Positions 29,901 to 39,254 of a stretch of DNA of 64,000 bases are shown piece after piece (position 1 is the first letter of the stretch; each line of letters opens with the position of its first letter). The notes below the pieces were generated by a model. That model ran no database searches. It saw only the letters and a program-made list of their open reading frames with translations, and was not told the DNA's origin. Position numbers and translations under genes: made by a program. Origin of the DNA: Pictodentalium vernedei (lineage: Eukaryota > Mollusca > Scaphopoda > Dentaliida > Dentaliidae); NCBI GenBank assembly GCA_031216915.1, contig CM062294.1:35610936-35674935 (forward strand), read 5' to 3'.

Positions 29901-31031
29901 TACTGCTGCTCTATTTAATGTGTCAACTTTTTGTTCATCCAGGTGGGCCTTTATATCTGAATGTATCTTTCCTTTAAACTCCTCAATCAGCATCATTTCC
30001 TTTAATTTTGTAAAATCTTTCCCTATTTCTTTTGAGTGGCACCACCTGTCAAATAAATTTTGCTTTTCTCTGGCAAATTCCACACGAGTTTGATTTTCAT
30101 TTTTATAATAATTTCTGAATTTCTGCCTATAGGCCTCTGGAACAAGTTCATATGCCTTAAGTATAGCCTCTTTAACAGTGTCATAATTATTGCTTTGCTC
30201 CGAAGATAGAGCAGAATAGATTTCTTGGGCCTTCCCTTTCAAAACACTTTGCAGTAGCAAAGTCCAGACATCCCTTGGCCATTCTAAACTTGTTGCCACT
30301 TTTTCAAAATGTGAAAAATATTTATCAACTTCTTTTTCTTGAAAGGGGGGAACTAGCCTAACATGTTTAGTTGCATCAAATCTACTTGGAGAAATTACAT
30401 TTGAGCCTTGATGTTGAGATTCTAATTCTTTTATTTTTATTTCCTTTTGGGACTGAATTTCTAATTCTTTTAAGTGCATTTCTTTTTGAGCTTCTATTTC
30501 CCTTAATTTTAATTCCCTTTCCTCTTTTTGAGCCTGAATTTGTTCCCTTTCTTTTTGAGCCTGTATTTGTTCCCTTTCTTTTTGAGCTTCTAATTCTTTT
30601 AATTTAATTTCATTTTCTCTTCCTTCTTTTTCTTTTTGAGCCTGAATTTGTTCCCTTTCTTTTTGAGCTTCTAATTCTTTTAATTTAATTTCATTTTCTC
30701 TTTCTTCTTTTTCTTTTTGAGCCTGAATTTCAATTTCCCTCATTTTTTGTTGCATTTCTAACTTTTTTAATTCTAATTCTAACTTTTTGAGTTCAAGGGC
30801 ATCAGTATGTTGTGGTTCAGAGGGGGGAGTTTTAGACTGAGGCAAAAGACTTTCTTCCATATAATGATTAACAATGAGCTGTTTAAGTTTATGTTTGTTC
30901 AGACCAGGGGTGGCAGGTAATTTTAGATAATGAGCAAGTTGGAATAAATCCTCCTTCTTAAGAGATTCTAAAAGGGCCAAACTAGGAGAGCCTTCAAATT
31001 CAGAAATAAATTCTGTCACAATAAATACCAT
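26883..31031 (-). CDS. Gag-protease-integrase-RT polyprotein of the Gypsy element
   Basis: 1,382 codons starting MVFIVTEFISEFEG. Order: a SAP-like helix pair (about 22-57; LFQLAHYLKLPATPGLNKHK); a Glu/Lys/Gln coiled coil with repeats of KELEAQKEREQIQAQ (75-206); a capsid region with a SCAN-like half (297-385; PEAYRQKFRNYY, LKEMMLIEEF, RAAVLADDY); a CCHC knuckle CNYCKKAGHLLSDC (452-465); a protease DTGAT (526-530); the integrase zinc domain (His786, His793, Cys820, Cys823); the integrase core Asp857, Asp916, Glu952 with 35 residues between the last two; a C-terminal integrase part with FKPGDKVLVLFP; then RT from about 1210 with WSSPCILVPKPDGSYRFCTD and AYIDDVII. Integrase before RT is plain. 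All catalytic residues named are present. Confidence 0.93.
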   Translation of the reverse strand: MVFIVTEFISEFEGSPSLALLESLKKEDLFQLAHYLKLPATPGLNKHKLKQLIVNHYMEESLLPQSKTPPSEPQHTDALELKKLELELKKLEMQQKMREIEIQAQKEKEERENEIKLKELEAQKEREQIQAQKEKEGRENEIKLKELEAQKEREQIQAQKEREQIQAQKEERELKLREIEAQKEMHLKELEIQSQKEIKIKELESQHQGSNVISPSRFDATKHVRLVPPFQEKEVDKYFSHFEKVATSLEWPRDVWTLLLQSVLKGKAQEIYSALSSEQSNNYDTVKEAILKAYELVPEAYRQKFRNYYKNENQTRVEFAREKQNLFDRWCHSKEIGKDFTKLKEMMLIEEFKGKIHSDIKAHLDEQKVDTLNRAAVLADDYALTHKMSRNATNFWPNKNSFQSGPRPASDKTHPSHPTNFSPPKFNRKPNENKSSNASPTPLRPNSSTKTCNYCKKAGHLLSDCWLLKRKNESSTSQNALACAPCPENYVIKQDALENYKPFISEGFVSLDGAKHCSLPIKILRDTGATQSLMLEGILPFSEESATGAQVLISGIESNSLMVPLHKINLKSSLVNGIVTVGIRPTLPVKGISLLLGNDLAGDKVTVEPQVVDKPSTDESIINLKECFPFAFPACAVTRSMAKKAEVDNNLNCVDLNSKAEDKNSHRITDSEDIDLSQTFLSQCDDSSRHCKEATTPESDRGTSLNVISRTSLIQEQESDPDLAEPREKALTQAEAQNSPVCYFRKSGVLMRKWRPPEVPSNSDWEVIYQIVVPTKYRNEIISLAHENPMAGHLGVRKTYSRIQQCFYWPKLRQDVVEFCKTCHICQIVGKPNQKIPPAPLQPIPVFEEPFSRIIIDCVGPLPRTRSGNEYLLTIMCASTRFLEAIPLRNIKTKTIVKALIKLFTTFGLPRSVQSDQGSNFMSNLFQQVMYELKIKQYTSSAYHPESQGALERFHQTLKTMIKAYGEDNEKDWDEGVHLLLFAVRETVQESLGFSPFELVFGHSVRGPLTALKEKWLEEEPPEISLLDYVSTFKEKLHQAREMANKHLQKAQSHMKTWYDKKAKFRTFKPGDKVLVLFPLKGNALQARYSGPYIVKHKISDTDYVVETPDRLTNTQLCHINMLKTYYEREPNSLPVSTVTHMDELENPVEDIYEGGENVPLKLQNSDVLRDLQNKTDYLPPDQRKDLVDLIFKYQHLFPDVPSRTSVIFHDVDVGEANPIKQHPYRLNPFKAEIMRKEIQYMLDNDIIEPSHSNWSSPCILVPKPDGSYRFCTDYRKVNSLTKTDNYPIPRIDDCIDKLGHAKFVTKFDLLKGYWQVPLTEKAKEISAFVTPFGLYQYKVTPFGMKNSPATFQRMVNHLIADLDHSEAYIDDVIIHTDTNWY

Positions 31032-31164
31032 GATGAAAAGGTTTGCTGGTTCTCAGAATATAAATAATAATACTGAAATTTTCTAAGAAAATTTAAATGT
31101 TTTAAAAGTGAGCCAAATAATAATTGCAATATGCAAATAAAGTTTTCTCGTTATCTTATATTCA

Positions 31165-31182
31165 ATCCCGGACGAGCCCCCA
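31165..31182 (-). promoter_or_regulatory. Primer binding site, complementary to tRNA-Pro 3' end
   Basis: The minus strand reads TGGGGGCTCGTCCGGGAT, five bases inside the 5' LTR. This 18-mer is the well-known proline-tRNA primer site of murine leukaemia viruses. It sets the place where minus-strand DNA synthesis starts. Confidence 0.92.
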
Positions 31183-31187
31183 ATTTC

Positions 31188-32171
31188 TGTTACGGTGTGG
31201 AATTATTAATGATATTGGTAACAGAAAGAAATCTGAGAATCAGCAATAAAACTATGAATTTAACTATTCTGAAATTTAATTAAAAAGAATTAATATATAA
31301 AAAAAAAAATGATACAAAGATCTTTTACACTAATTGGTTTACAGAATATAAACACAGTGGTACTTATCAATTATTGAATTAGTCCAAAGTACAGTTTGAC
31401 AGAATCCAGTAATCCAGTGGTGAAGTATCTTCTGAAGAAAGTTACCAGCTGGTAGATGTAGTATTAAATCCAAGAATGTCTCTTCAGAAACAGTATCCCA
31501 TAAATTTGTAATAAAATTTTCACTTAGAAATTTCAGCAGTCTCCAATAAGATATAATAAAATTCTCCGTAAAATTCAAATGGAGTAAAAATCCAAGAAGT
31601 ATTGGCGCCACAGGTAATTTCCAAATAATCCAGTAGAATCCTGGCTTTTCACAAAATAATATTCTGTTTCACAGAAAGTATAAATTCTCTTTTCCAAGAC
31701 GAATAGATTCTCTTCAAAATTCTCTTTTGGAATCAATCTCCAAATTCACAAAGAAGCACTGCTTCTATAATAAATGCACTGTTCTGAAACAATAATAATC
31801 TCCAATGGAAACAACTGCTGTGAAAATAATTCTTCTGAAATGGCTTTCTAAAATGAGTTTTTGAATTCTGTTGACAAACCTTTATATAGTAACCAGATAG
31901 AATGTCCCAGAAGAGGAAGTTTCTGCAATGTTCTATTAGTTTCTGGGGAATTCTGTTAAAGTTCAAGTAAACAAGGTCATTGACCTATTTAAACAATTAA
32001 ACAATCAACAGCTATATGTACAATATATCAGTGTAACAAAGATGTAAACAAGGTCACTGAGTGCAAAAGAGCTAGACCAGTCAGAAAATGCAGCAATAAA
32101 AAAAAATATCTTTCTCATATAATTATCTACTAAGGATATATCAATCTCAATATAATATGGGGGCTATAACA
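31188..32171 (-). repeat. 5' LTR of the Gypsy element
   Basis: 984 bp, same ends as the 3' LTR; followed at 32172-32176 by the second ATAGG. It would contain the promoter; I do not see a clear TATA box placement. Confidence 0.95.
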
Positions 32172-33325
32172 ATAGGTATGAGGTAACATAAACCTATAAC
32201 CTAAATAATAACAGGCTGCAGTAGATCTTGTGAAACAAGTATACTAAAAAATAGCAATGAGTAGTATGGAGGGATCAACAATATGAACATAATGATCCCT
32301 ACACCACGACGGAAGAGCCTCCACTTTAGCCGCATAGAATAGCGAAGAAGAGGATCTCCTATAGTAAGAAATCGCGTCCAAAGCTCGTCCAGTACAGTGC
32401 TTACAATGCAATACGGACCACACAACGGAATACATGAAGGTTGCGACCTTGCAGGTTGTGATAAAGATGACACGATTTACCCAGTGAAAAAGATCCTCAC
32501 ATAGAGGAAGATTTCACGTTAAAACCCACAGTAGACAAGAGAGAAAATTACTCATGATCTCTGTGAAGATAGAGATGCTATCAACAGAAATGTATTGTGG
32601 TTGTTTATCTTAGCAATACCTGCTGAAACAACAGCGCCGGAGGATACGCGTATCCTATCATTCCGTCCTATAGATCAATAGAGCGTTAAGAATATTAGCT
32701 CAGAGATCTGGACAAGCCAACACATACGTCTGCAATTGATTAGCAAGCTGTGTCATAAATAAATCATCATTGGGCGCTCCCATAGATAGCAAATCTGATT
32801 GAATACTTGTTTGTTGAGAGTCCATTCTGACAGCAACAAGCGACCCGTAAGAGAACGGGAGTCCGATAAAACAATCAGACGACCCGGAATATGATGGACC
32901 AAAACTGAACTTGGTGTACTATAACCAACAGACGGATTCTTTCCATTAAATTGAATAACGGAAACGAAAGAGTGCCTCCCTGGTTCCGGAGATACGCCAC
33001 TACTGTCGAATTAAAGGACAGGAATTTGGGCATGCGTTTCTGAATAATGTTCATGCAATGACATAAAGCAAGCCTAAAAAACATTATTCCGCGGAAGAAA
33101 ACTGATTGCTAAAAGACTGCGGAACCCAAAGACCCTGGCACTTCGAATCCGTAGGGATCAGTATTATATCCCAATCTGTATGACTGGCAACCGTCATAAC
33201 AGCCACACTCGGGTCCGGCAACTGCGGCGGCACTCTCTGAGTCAACCACCGAATGTTTGCCCCAGTCTGAATCTCTTGTAACACTAGATAGACAAGAGAA
33301 CGTGTAAATCGAGCAATCCATGGAT
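32172..33325 (-). pseudogene. Recombinase and RT-RNase H remnants, DIRS-C
   Basis: Continues the copy at 24953. Fragments resemble copy B: CIPLCGPYCIVSTVLDE-like near 32420, SFPLFNLMERIRLL near 32950, IQTGANIRWLTQRVPPQLPD near 33250 and PTDSKCQGLW near 33150. Short broken frames only; part of RT is not represented. Confidence 0.75.
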
Positions 33326-35800
33326 TGCCGAAAAGTTGCCGTCGAAGAGAAGCTCCTCCGAGAACGAAGCGACTCTGAGAGAGTTCTTAACCTTACTATC
33401 CACGCGAGTGGATGTAGCTAGGGCTGTGTCACGTCTAACTAACTCCAATCAGCCACTGAAGGGCGGAGTTATACGTGAACAAACTACTGCCCTCAAAAGA
33501 AATTACATTGAGAATAATATCCCGTAAATCTTTTCTTGAAGACGTAATGATAATGCCTCAGTAAGGCGGATTACGTATAATAAAGCGTCTAAGTTAAGTC
33601 TACTATACATAATGTCGTTCCCAACATTGAAATTGGAAAAGACATAAACGGCAAAAAAGAATATATGCAGTTTTTAATCACACCGTCTAGACGCATATGA
33701 ACTCTCGGTATGCCCTGCTCTGCCAAAATAAACTATTTGTATAAATGATGAAATGGCAGAAATGAGCAACGCGGACAAGAAACTAAACTATCATGCTTAG
33801 TAGCAGGCTTGTATATATATATATAGCGTCGAAAAATAAAACACATGTTGTAATGACAATATTGGACTACGTCGGTAAGTCAGGGACAATGTCCCCGAAC
33901 CAATCGAAAAATCCGAGTCCAATGACGCTATAAGTCTCTTATCCAAGATCGCAGCAATGAAGTCCGAAATAATAATCACTGGAAGATAATGCCAAAAGAT
34001 ATGAAAGGCATCTTCCGATACTACTAAAGGGAAAACTCGAAATCTTTCGAATCCCTTTCGCCATCCTGTCGGACCCTATAAAGCGTTCGGTCGTCCGTAC
34101 CTGATGCAACCACGGACCGCACCGACCCAGCGCCATCGGATAATTCCTGATTCGACAGAGAAACTGTCAATTGCTGGGATGCTGCGAAACAACTGTGCTA
34201 ACTCGGATAGCACGTCCGTCACTGAGGCCTGAGGAGAAGCGGTCTTATGATGCATTGCCGCTGGAAGCTCCGTGATCGCTACCCCGTGCATACTACCAAT
34301 ATGCGAGCGAACGGAGTGTATAGGCCTCGTGTCCCTTGGCTACCGGATGGCGCAACCTATTCGCCGTGGAATCACTGAATGCCGAAACTGATCGGATACT
34401 CGAGGTCACGTAGCCAATGTGCGGTCGTGTGCCCTGGTGTGAGGATGAGGAAGCATTAAAGACAGTCTCTCGGACTGTCAATATAACGGAGCGTCCCGAC
34501 CAACGGACATATGCTCCGAATGTAAAATATCTGAACCACAACATGTGGTCCCGTATGTTGTTGGGCAAGAGAGGGACCTCTCTCGCTCACAGCCCGGACG
34601 GACCTGGACCAGCCAGGAACCGGACTAACAGGCTTCCTCCGATCTGTCCTCAATCTGCCGTCACTGGGTGAGTACTAAAGTAATTAAGGTGCTCGCATCA
34701 CCCAAATCTCCTTCCTAGACCGCAACGGACGAACCCGGCAGCCGAACCATTCGATGAATGTACGCTACACCGGGTGAGCTAGCGAATGTCACTCCGTAGG
34801 CGATAGACATATTCCATGAGCACTTATTGCCGCTAACTCTTCATTAACTATGACGACAGAGGCACACTTTTGAAAGACATCTCCATAACTCTTCGAACAA
34901 GAAACCAGAAATGCTTGGTTAGCAAGCATAAAATAATAATATATATAGCGTCGTTCAATAATTCAAAAGTTTGTGTGACATTATTGGACTATGTCGGAAC
35001 TGAGGGACGATGTCCCTGAACCGAACCAAAAATTTCTAAGTCCACCGACGCTATCAGTTTCTTATCCGGCATCGCAGCATTCTGGTCCGACGAAAGAAGC
35101 TGGAGAAGACCAAGTCAGATGACATACACAACAGCATATGTTGTTCCGAAAGGGAAAGCTCGAAATCCTCCGAATCCCTTTCGGTATCCCGTCGGACCGG
35201 ATGAAACTTTCGGACGTCCGTACCCGCTTCCGCGGAGCGTCCCGACCCAGCATCGTCGGATAAAATATATGCGACAGATTCAGTTGATGCTGGGATGCTG
35301 CGATAAACTGTGCTATTAAGGAAAGCACGTCCGTTCCCGAGGCCTGTGCAGTAGCGGTCTTACGATGCATTGCCACCGGAAGCTCCGTGTACGTTGACTC
35401 CCGCACACTTCCTATGCGAACGTCCGGAGTCTGCAGGCCTCGTGTCCCTGGCTACCGGATGGTGTGACCTGGTCGCCGAAGAATCCTTGATCGGCGAAGC
35501 TGGTAATATATCGGCGGTCACGCAGCCAAGGTGCGGTCGTGTGCGCTGACGAGAAGAGGAAGCCTTAGCAGTCTCAGCGGACTGCCTATACAACGGAGCG
35601 TCCCGAGCGACGGACGTATGCTCCGCTTACGACACATTTTGTACCACAACATCTGGGGCCAGATGTTGTTGAACGAGAGAGGGGCCTCTCTCGCTTGCCG
35701 TCCGGATGGACCGGAACGAGCTATGAACCGGACTAAAAGGCTTCCTGCATTCTCCCTCCGATCCGCCGTCACTGGGTGTGCATTAGGTTAGTTTATAGTG
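33326..35800 (-). pseudogene. Gag-like remnants, DIRS-C, partly duplicated
   Basis: Matches copy B gag in DNA: GTCGAAGAGAAGCTC (33344), GATAATGCCT and GCGTCTAAGTTAA (about 33550-33590), CACGTCCGTCACTGAGGCCT (34210), and CTCTCTCGCT near the start (34580). A second, overlapping set of the same blocks runs from about 34950 to 35790. Decayed, no long frame. Confidence 0.75.
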
Positions 35801-37191
35801 CTCGCATCACCCCAAAATTCCTTCTAGACCGCAACGGACGAACCCGGCTGCCGAACCATTCGGTGAATGGACGCTACACCGGGCGAGCTAGCGGACGTCA
35901 AAGGCCGTCGAACCTACTAGGGTCCTCTTAGGCAATTGGCATATTTACATGAGCACTTTTCCGCTAGCCCTTCATTAATTGTGACGACGGAGGCACACTG
36001 TTGGAAGACATCACAGATACATCACCCTAATCTTGATCGTCTGAAATAGAAATTGATAAAGTAGAGTGACCCTGCGGGGAAAGGACCGGAGTGTCCAAAT
36101 CCCCAACAACATACCGTGACATACGCTTCCCATATTGTCATCGAAATCATACGATACAGAACAGGAGTTAATGCGAGTACACTGACCACATATAGAATGA
36201 TAATAAAGTCAGAGGAAGACTTCCTCTTAAAACAATTGATCAATATCCTTTCAATATGAAAAGAAAACAAGTCCTGGTACTCGCACTAACCCCTGGCAAT
36301 CAAAATACATAATAATAATATGATCCATTGATATAGAAAAAATAATTGAAATCAAAATATTTTGAAAAAATATTTTTTCAGAACAGCCCAAGATTCTGAA
36401 AAGTAACGTTGAGCCCCAATGGATCCCAAGCCTAAGTGTGGACAAAAATTTTAAAAATATTTTAAACAATTTATTCAACACTTACGAACAATAATAATGT
36501 ATCTAGTTATGATTAAAATAACATCAAGATATTATTTTTTAGAAATCCCCCCCTCACACAGAGGGCTGTTGAAAATGTAAACAATGAGTGTAAAAACACT
36601 AAAATAAGACTCCAGGCACCCAGGCCCGAAATCAGTTACCAAAATACACTATCTGATGCAAAACAGAGACTTCCAGGGAAGAAACTGCAGAACATCAGAT
36701 GGTAGATGCAGAACACAACGCCTAACCACAGAACATCAGATGGTAGATGCAGAACACAACGCCTAACCACCCCTAGGTGAAGACGTAAACATGGGGAAAG
36801 AACAGAATTCATTCTGTTATTCAGCTAAAACTCCCAAGAAAATTTAGTAATAATAATTACAAAAACTATGCCAAAAGCATGGGAGAATAGCAAGGGGGAA
36901 GTTAAAGGACAGGGAGAGAGGAAAACACTTAAAAAAAAAACAGTGTAACTAAATAATCAGAATGACAACAAAATGGCTGCTGCCTTGAAAATAGGTAACT
37001 TAACATAATTTCATTAAAAAATTTTAAGTTACAGCCCTGATAATATTCTGTCACACATTCTTTTCCTCTCCTCCTTCTCTATCCTCCTTAGAATCACCAT
37101 TTCACTAATATTTATGTGTCTGGCATCATTTAAACTGAGATTTATAAGCACAAAGATCAGTCAGATGTTAACTGATGAAGGGCCAAACTTA
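35801..37191 (-). other. DIRS-C 5' leader with Cys-rich remnant
   Basis: Matches copy B 22020-23215: the KRKSSSDF-coding part of the leader protein near 36200-36235, AAAAGTAACGTTGAGCCCCA (36398) and GAATTCATTCTGTTA (36804). A 50 bp block (CAGAACATCAGATGGTAGAT with its surroundings) is repeated at 36688 and 36727. The leader then runs through GTTACAGCCCTGAT (37029) to the inner edge of the 5' repeat. Confidence 0.65.
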
Positions 37192-37391
37192 GAATAATTA
37201 ATGGCGCCAATTTCGGAACGTCCTTGACACTGCGCATGCGCAGTAGGGGCGAAGTGTGGAGGGCCTTTCAGGACATGTTTTCTTTAGTTTTAGATGCAAA
37301 TTTTGGGGATTGGGGGGCAAAATTTGTGTTTGGCCCTATATTTTAAGAGTTAGCACCAGCTATGTCTGGGTCATTGGTACAGTATAAAAAT
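37192..37391 (-). repeat. DIRS-C 5' inverted terminal repeat
   Basis: Reverse complement of the 23218-23443 repeat; ends GTCATTGGTACAGTATAAAA-AT. This is the right-end version (ACAG), as copied in the internal complementary region. Confidence 0.85.
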
Positions 37392-37559
37392 ATGTTAAGT
37401 TACAGCCCTGATTATTTCCTGCCACTCATTTTTCCTCTCCTCCTTCTAATTCCTCTTTAGATCCACCATTTCTCTAATAATTACGTGTCTGGCATCATTT
37501 AAACTGAGATTTACAAGCACAAATATCAGTCAGATGTGAACTGATGAAGGGCCAAACAA
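37392..37559 (-). other. DIRS-B leader, resumed
   Basis: ATGTTAAGTTACAGCCCTGA follows the end of copy C. The same leader in copy C itself (37020-37190) is uninterrupted (TTTTAAGTTACAGCCCTGAT), so the joint 23217/37392 restores the leader of B. Confidence 0.8.
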
Positions 37560-37762
37560 AGAATGATAATTGGCGCCAATTTCGAGACCTCCTTGACACT
37601 GCGCATGCACAGTAGAGGGAAAGTATGGAGGACCATTTAGGACATGATTTTTCGGTTTTAGATGCAAATTTTGGGGATTGGGGGGCAAAATTTGTGTTTG
37701 ACCCTAGATTTTTAAGAGTTAGCACCAGTTATGTCTGGGTCATTGGTACAGTATAAAAAAAT
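37560..37762 (-). repeat. DIRS-B 5' inverted terminal repeat
   Basis: Matches the reverse complement of 16997-17216 better than that of copy C; ends TCATTGGTACAGTATAAAAA. It abuts the left end of DIRS-D with no spacer. Confidence 0.85.
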
Positions 37763-37990
37763 GATAAATTTAAAGTAATTTGTATATTTTTTATACTTAC
37801 CAATGGCCCAGACTAGCTGGTGCTAACTCAAATTACTCCAGGGCCAAACACAAATTTTGCACCCCAATCCCCAAAATTTGCATACAAAACCAAAAATTAA
37901 AAGTCCTATCTGGCCCTCAATACTTTTACCATCTGTGTATGCGCAGAGGTCAAGAAGAGATCGGAATTGGCACCAGCATCATTCTTTGTA
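37763..37990 (-). repeat. DIRS-D 3' inverted terminal repeat
   Basis: GATAAATTTAAAGTAATTTG, TATACTTACCAATGGCCCAG, GCTGGTGCTAACTCAAATTA and GCATCATTCTTTGTAG, clearly related to the left repeats of B and C but with its own changes (CAATGGCCCAGACTAGCTGG). Confidence 0.8.
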
Positions 37991-37997
37991 GATCAGT

Positions 37998-39196
37998 GCA
38001 CTAATAACAAGCAAATTCCGAGAATTCATATCTCCAGCTAGGCAGAAGTTTCAAGGGGAATTAATGCATCCTGTGGAATATAGTTGAGTTGCAAGTGGAA
38101 GTTATTTAGAAGAGACAGAACAGACAGTGCTTCAGACAGTGGTTATCAGATTTATTTTCACGGAGGTCACTGTCAAATCAAGTGAAGTGATGTGGAGTAT
38201 AACTGTGAGAATCCCTAAAAATTAAGACTGTATGATAACACATATTATATTAAACTGATGTGAAAAGTAATCCATTTTTTAAATTTCATTGAAATCGGTT
38301 GACTCTAACAAAGTTCGAGTCTGGAAACCATCAGCCAATCAAATTTCAGCAACCTAATTAAATATGCGCGGAAAATGCCTATATTCAAACCTGAACCCAC
38401 AAATGATGAAAGTGATCTACTACCCAAATTTCATCGAAATCGACAGACTGTAAGGAAAGTTAGAGTCTGGAAACGAAAAACACGGAGGGTATGCACTTAC
38501 TGTGTATTAGTAGTAGCACTGAATAAATCAAAGTTTCCCTAATTTCTATAATTTTTGCACGAGAACAAAACCCGTATTATATGTGATGTATTGCATGTTA
38601 TTAAACATTCATACAAAAATTTATTTAAATCCGGACTTTCATATAGAAGTTCTGTACAAAAAACTGATTGCACCCAATTTCAGAACAAAATGGCCACTGG
38701 TGGCCATCTTGAATTTTGGACCAAACCCCAAAACACATATTTTGGTCTCACAATGATAACAAAGATATCCAAGAAGTTTCGTGAAGATCGGTTCATAAAT
38801 ATGGCTTTTAGTCCGAGGTGCGTTGACGCACGGGGCAGACGGACAGTCAGACGGACAGATTTTTGGTACAAAATTTCCCACATTCGAACTTGACCAAGGT
38901 ATTGATAAAAATAATCCATATATGAAATTTCATCGAAATCGGTTGATTTTAAGGAAAGTTAGATTCTGGAAACCGTCAGCCAATCAAATTTAAGCAACCT
39001 AATTAAATATGTGCGGAAAATGCCCATATTCGAACTTAGATCCACAATTTATGAAAGTGATCTACTACCCAAATTTCATAAAAATCTGGTCACTGTAAGG
39101 AAAGTTAGAGTCTGGAAACGAAAAACACAGAAGGACAGAAAGATGGAAGGACAGAAGGACACCCCAAATTTAATATCTCCCATTTTTTTCAAAAAG
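37998..39196. repeat. Mixed repeat block inserted in DIRS-D
   Basis: Interrupts the stretch between the DIRS-D 3' repeat and GGGGAGGTATGAG. It holds two related stretches (38262-38490 and 38925-39125, each with GAAATCGGTTGA, CAGCCAATCAAATTT, GCGGAAAATGCC and GAAAGTGATCTACTACCC) around a fragment (38545-38890) of the element family seen at 52880-53540 (ATATGTGATGTATTGCATGT, AAAATGGCCACTGGTGGCCA, GACGGACAG). Looks like Helentron-like arrays nested in one another. Confidence 0.55.
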
Positions 39197-39254
39197 CGGG
39201 AGACAGTAACTCAGTGGGGAGGTATGAGTGCCCACTCATGGGAGGGCCATCCCT

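Larger units (their letters stand above)
24954..32171 (-). mobile_element. Ty3/Gypsy LTR retrotransposon, Gmr1-like domain order, very young (fossil)
   Basis: 7,218 bp, two 984 bp LTRs with TGTTA and TAACA ends, a 5 bp target duplication, and a tRNA-Pro primer site. Domain order is Gag, protease, integrase, RT, RNase H. This INT-first order is unusual for Ty3/Gypsy and is that of the Gmr1 group described from deuterostomes. The LTRs differ at 2 of 984 positions by eye, so the insertion is recent. The coding part looks nearly whole, with about one break or a family-type frame change in pol. Confidence 0.93.
23218..37391 (-). mobile_element. DIRS-type retroelement copy C, split by a Gypsy element (fossil)
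   Basis: Left part 23218-24953, right part 32172-37391. The terminal repeats at 23218-23443 and 37192-37391 match one another (GAAAACATGTCCTGAAAGGC, CACACTTCGCCCCTACTGCG, GGACGTTCCGAAATTGG) with about 3 differences in 155 bases by eye, fewer than copy B. All coding parts are heavily decayed and internally rearranged, with part of gag and its leader present twice. It lies inside copy B; B sequence is continuous across it. Confidence 0.85.
16997..37762 (-). mobile_element. DIRS-type retroelement copy B, split by DIRS-C (fossil)
   Basis: Left part 16997-23217 and right part 37392-37762 together make one element of about 6.6 kb. The terminal repeat of the right part (37560-37762) matches the left repeat at 16997-17210 and not the repeats of copy C: both have CGAAAAATCATGTCC, GGTCCTCCATACTTTCC and GGAGGTCTCGAAATTGG. 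Parts in transcription order: 5' inverted repeat, Cys-rich leader protein, Gag-like, RT-RNase H, recombinase part, internal complementary region, 3' inverted repeat. Gag and RT-RNase H are long open frames; the recombinase looks incomplete. By eye the repeats differ at about 8 of 155 aligned bases, so it is older than the copy inside it. Confidence 0.85.

Noticed and set aside
30371-30607. Plus-strand frame of 78 codons rich in Leu and Phe
   Set aside because: It is the antisense of the Glu/Lys coiled-coil repeats of the Gypsy Gag.
29877-31031. Host SCAN zinc-finger gene
   Set aside because: The SCAN-like part is in one frame with a CCHC knuckle, protease and integrase and lies between two LTRs.
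37023-37762. Simple tandem duplication of a 370 bp unit
   Set aside because: The two units differ in a way that pairs the first with copy C and the second with copy B, so they are the 5' ends of two elements brought together by nesting.
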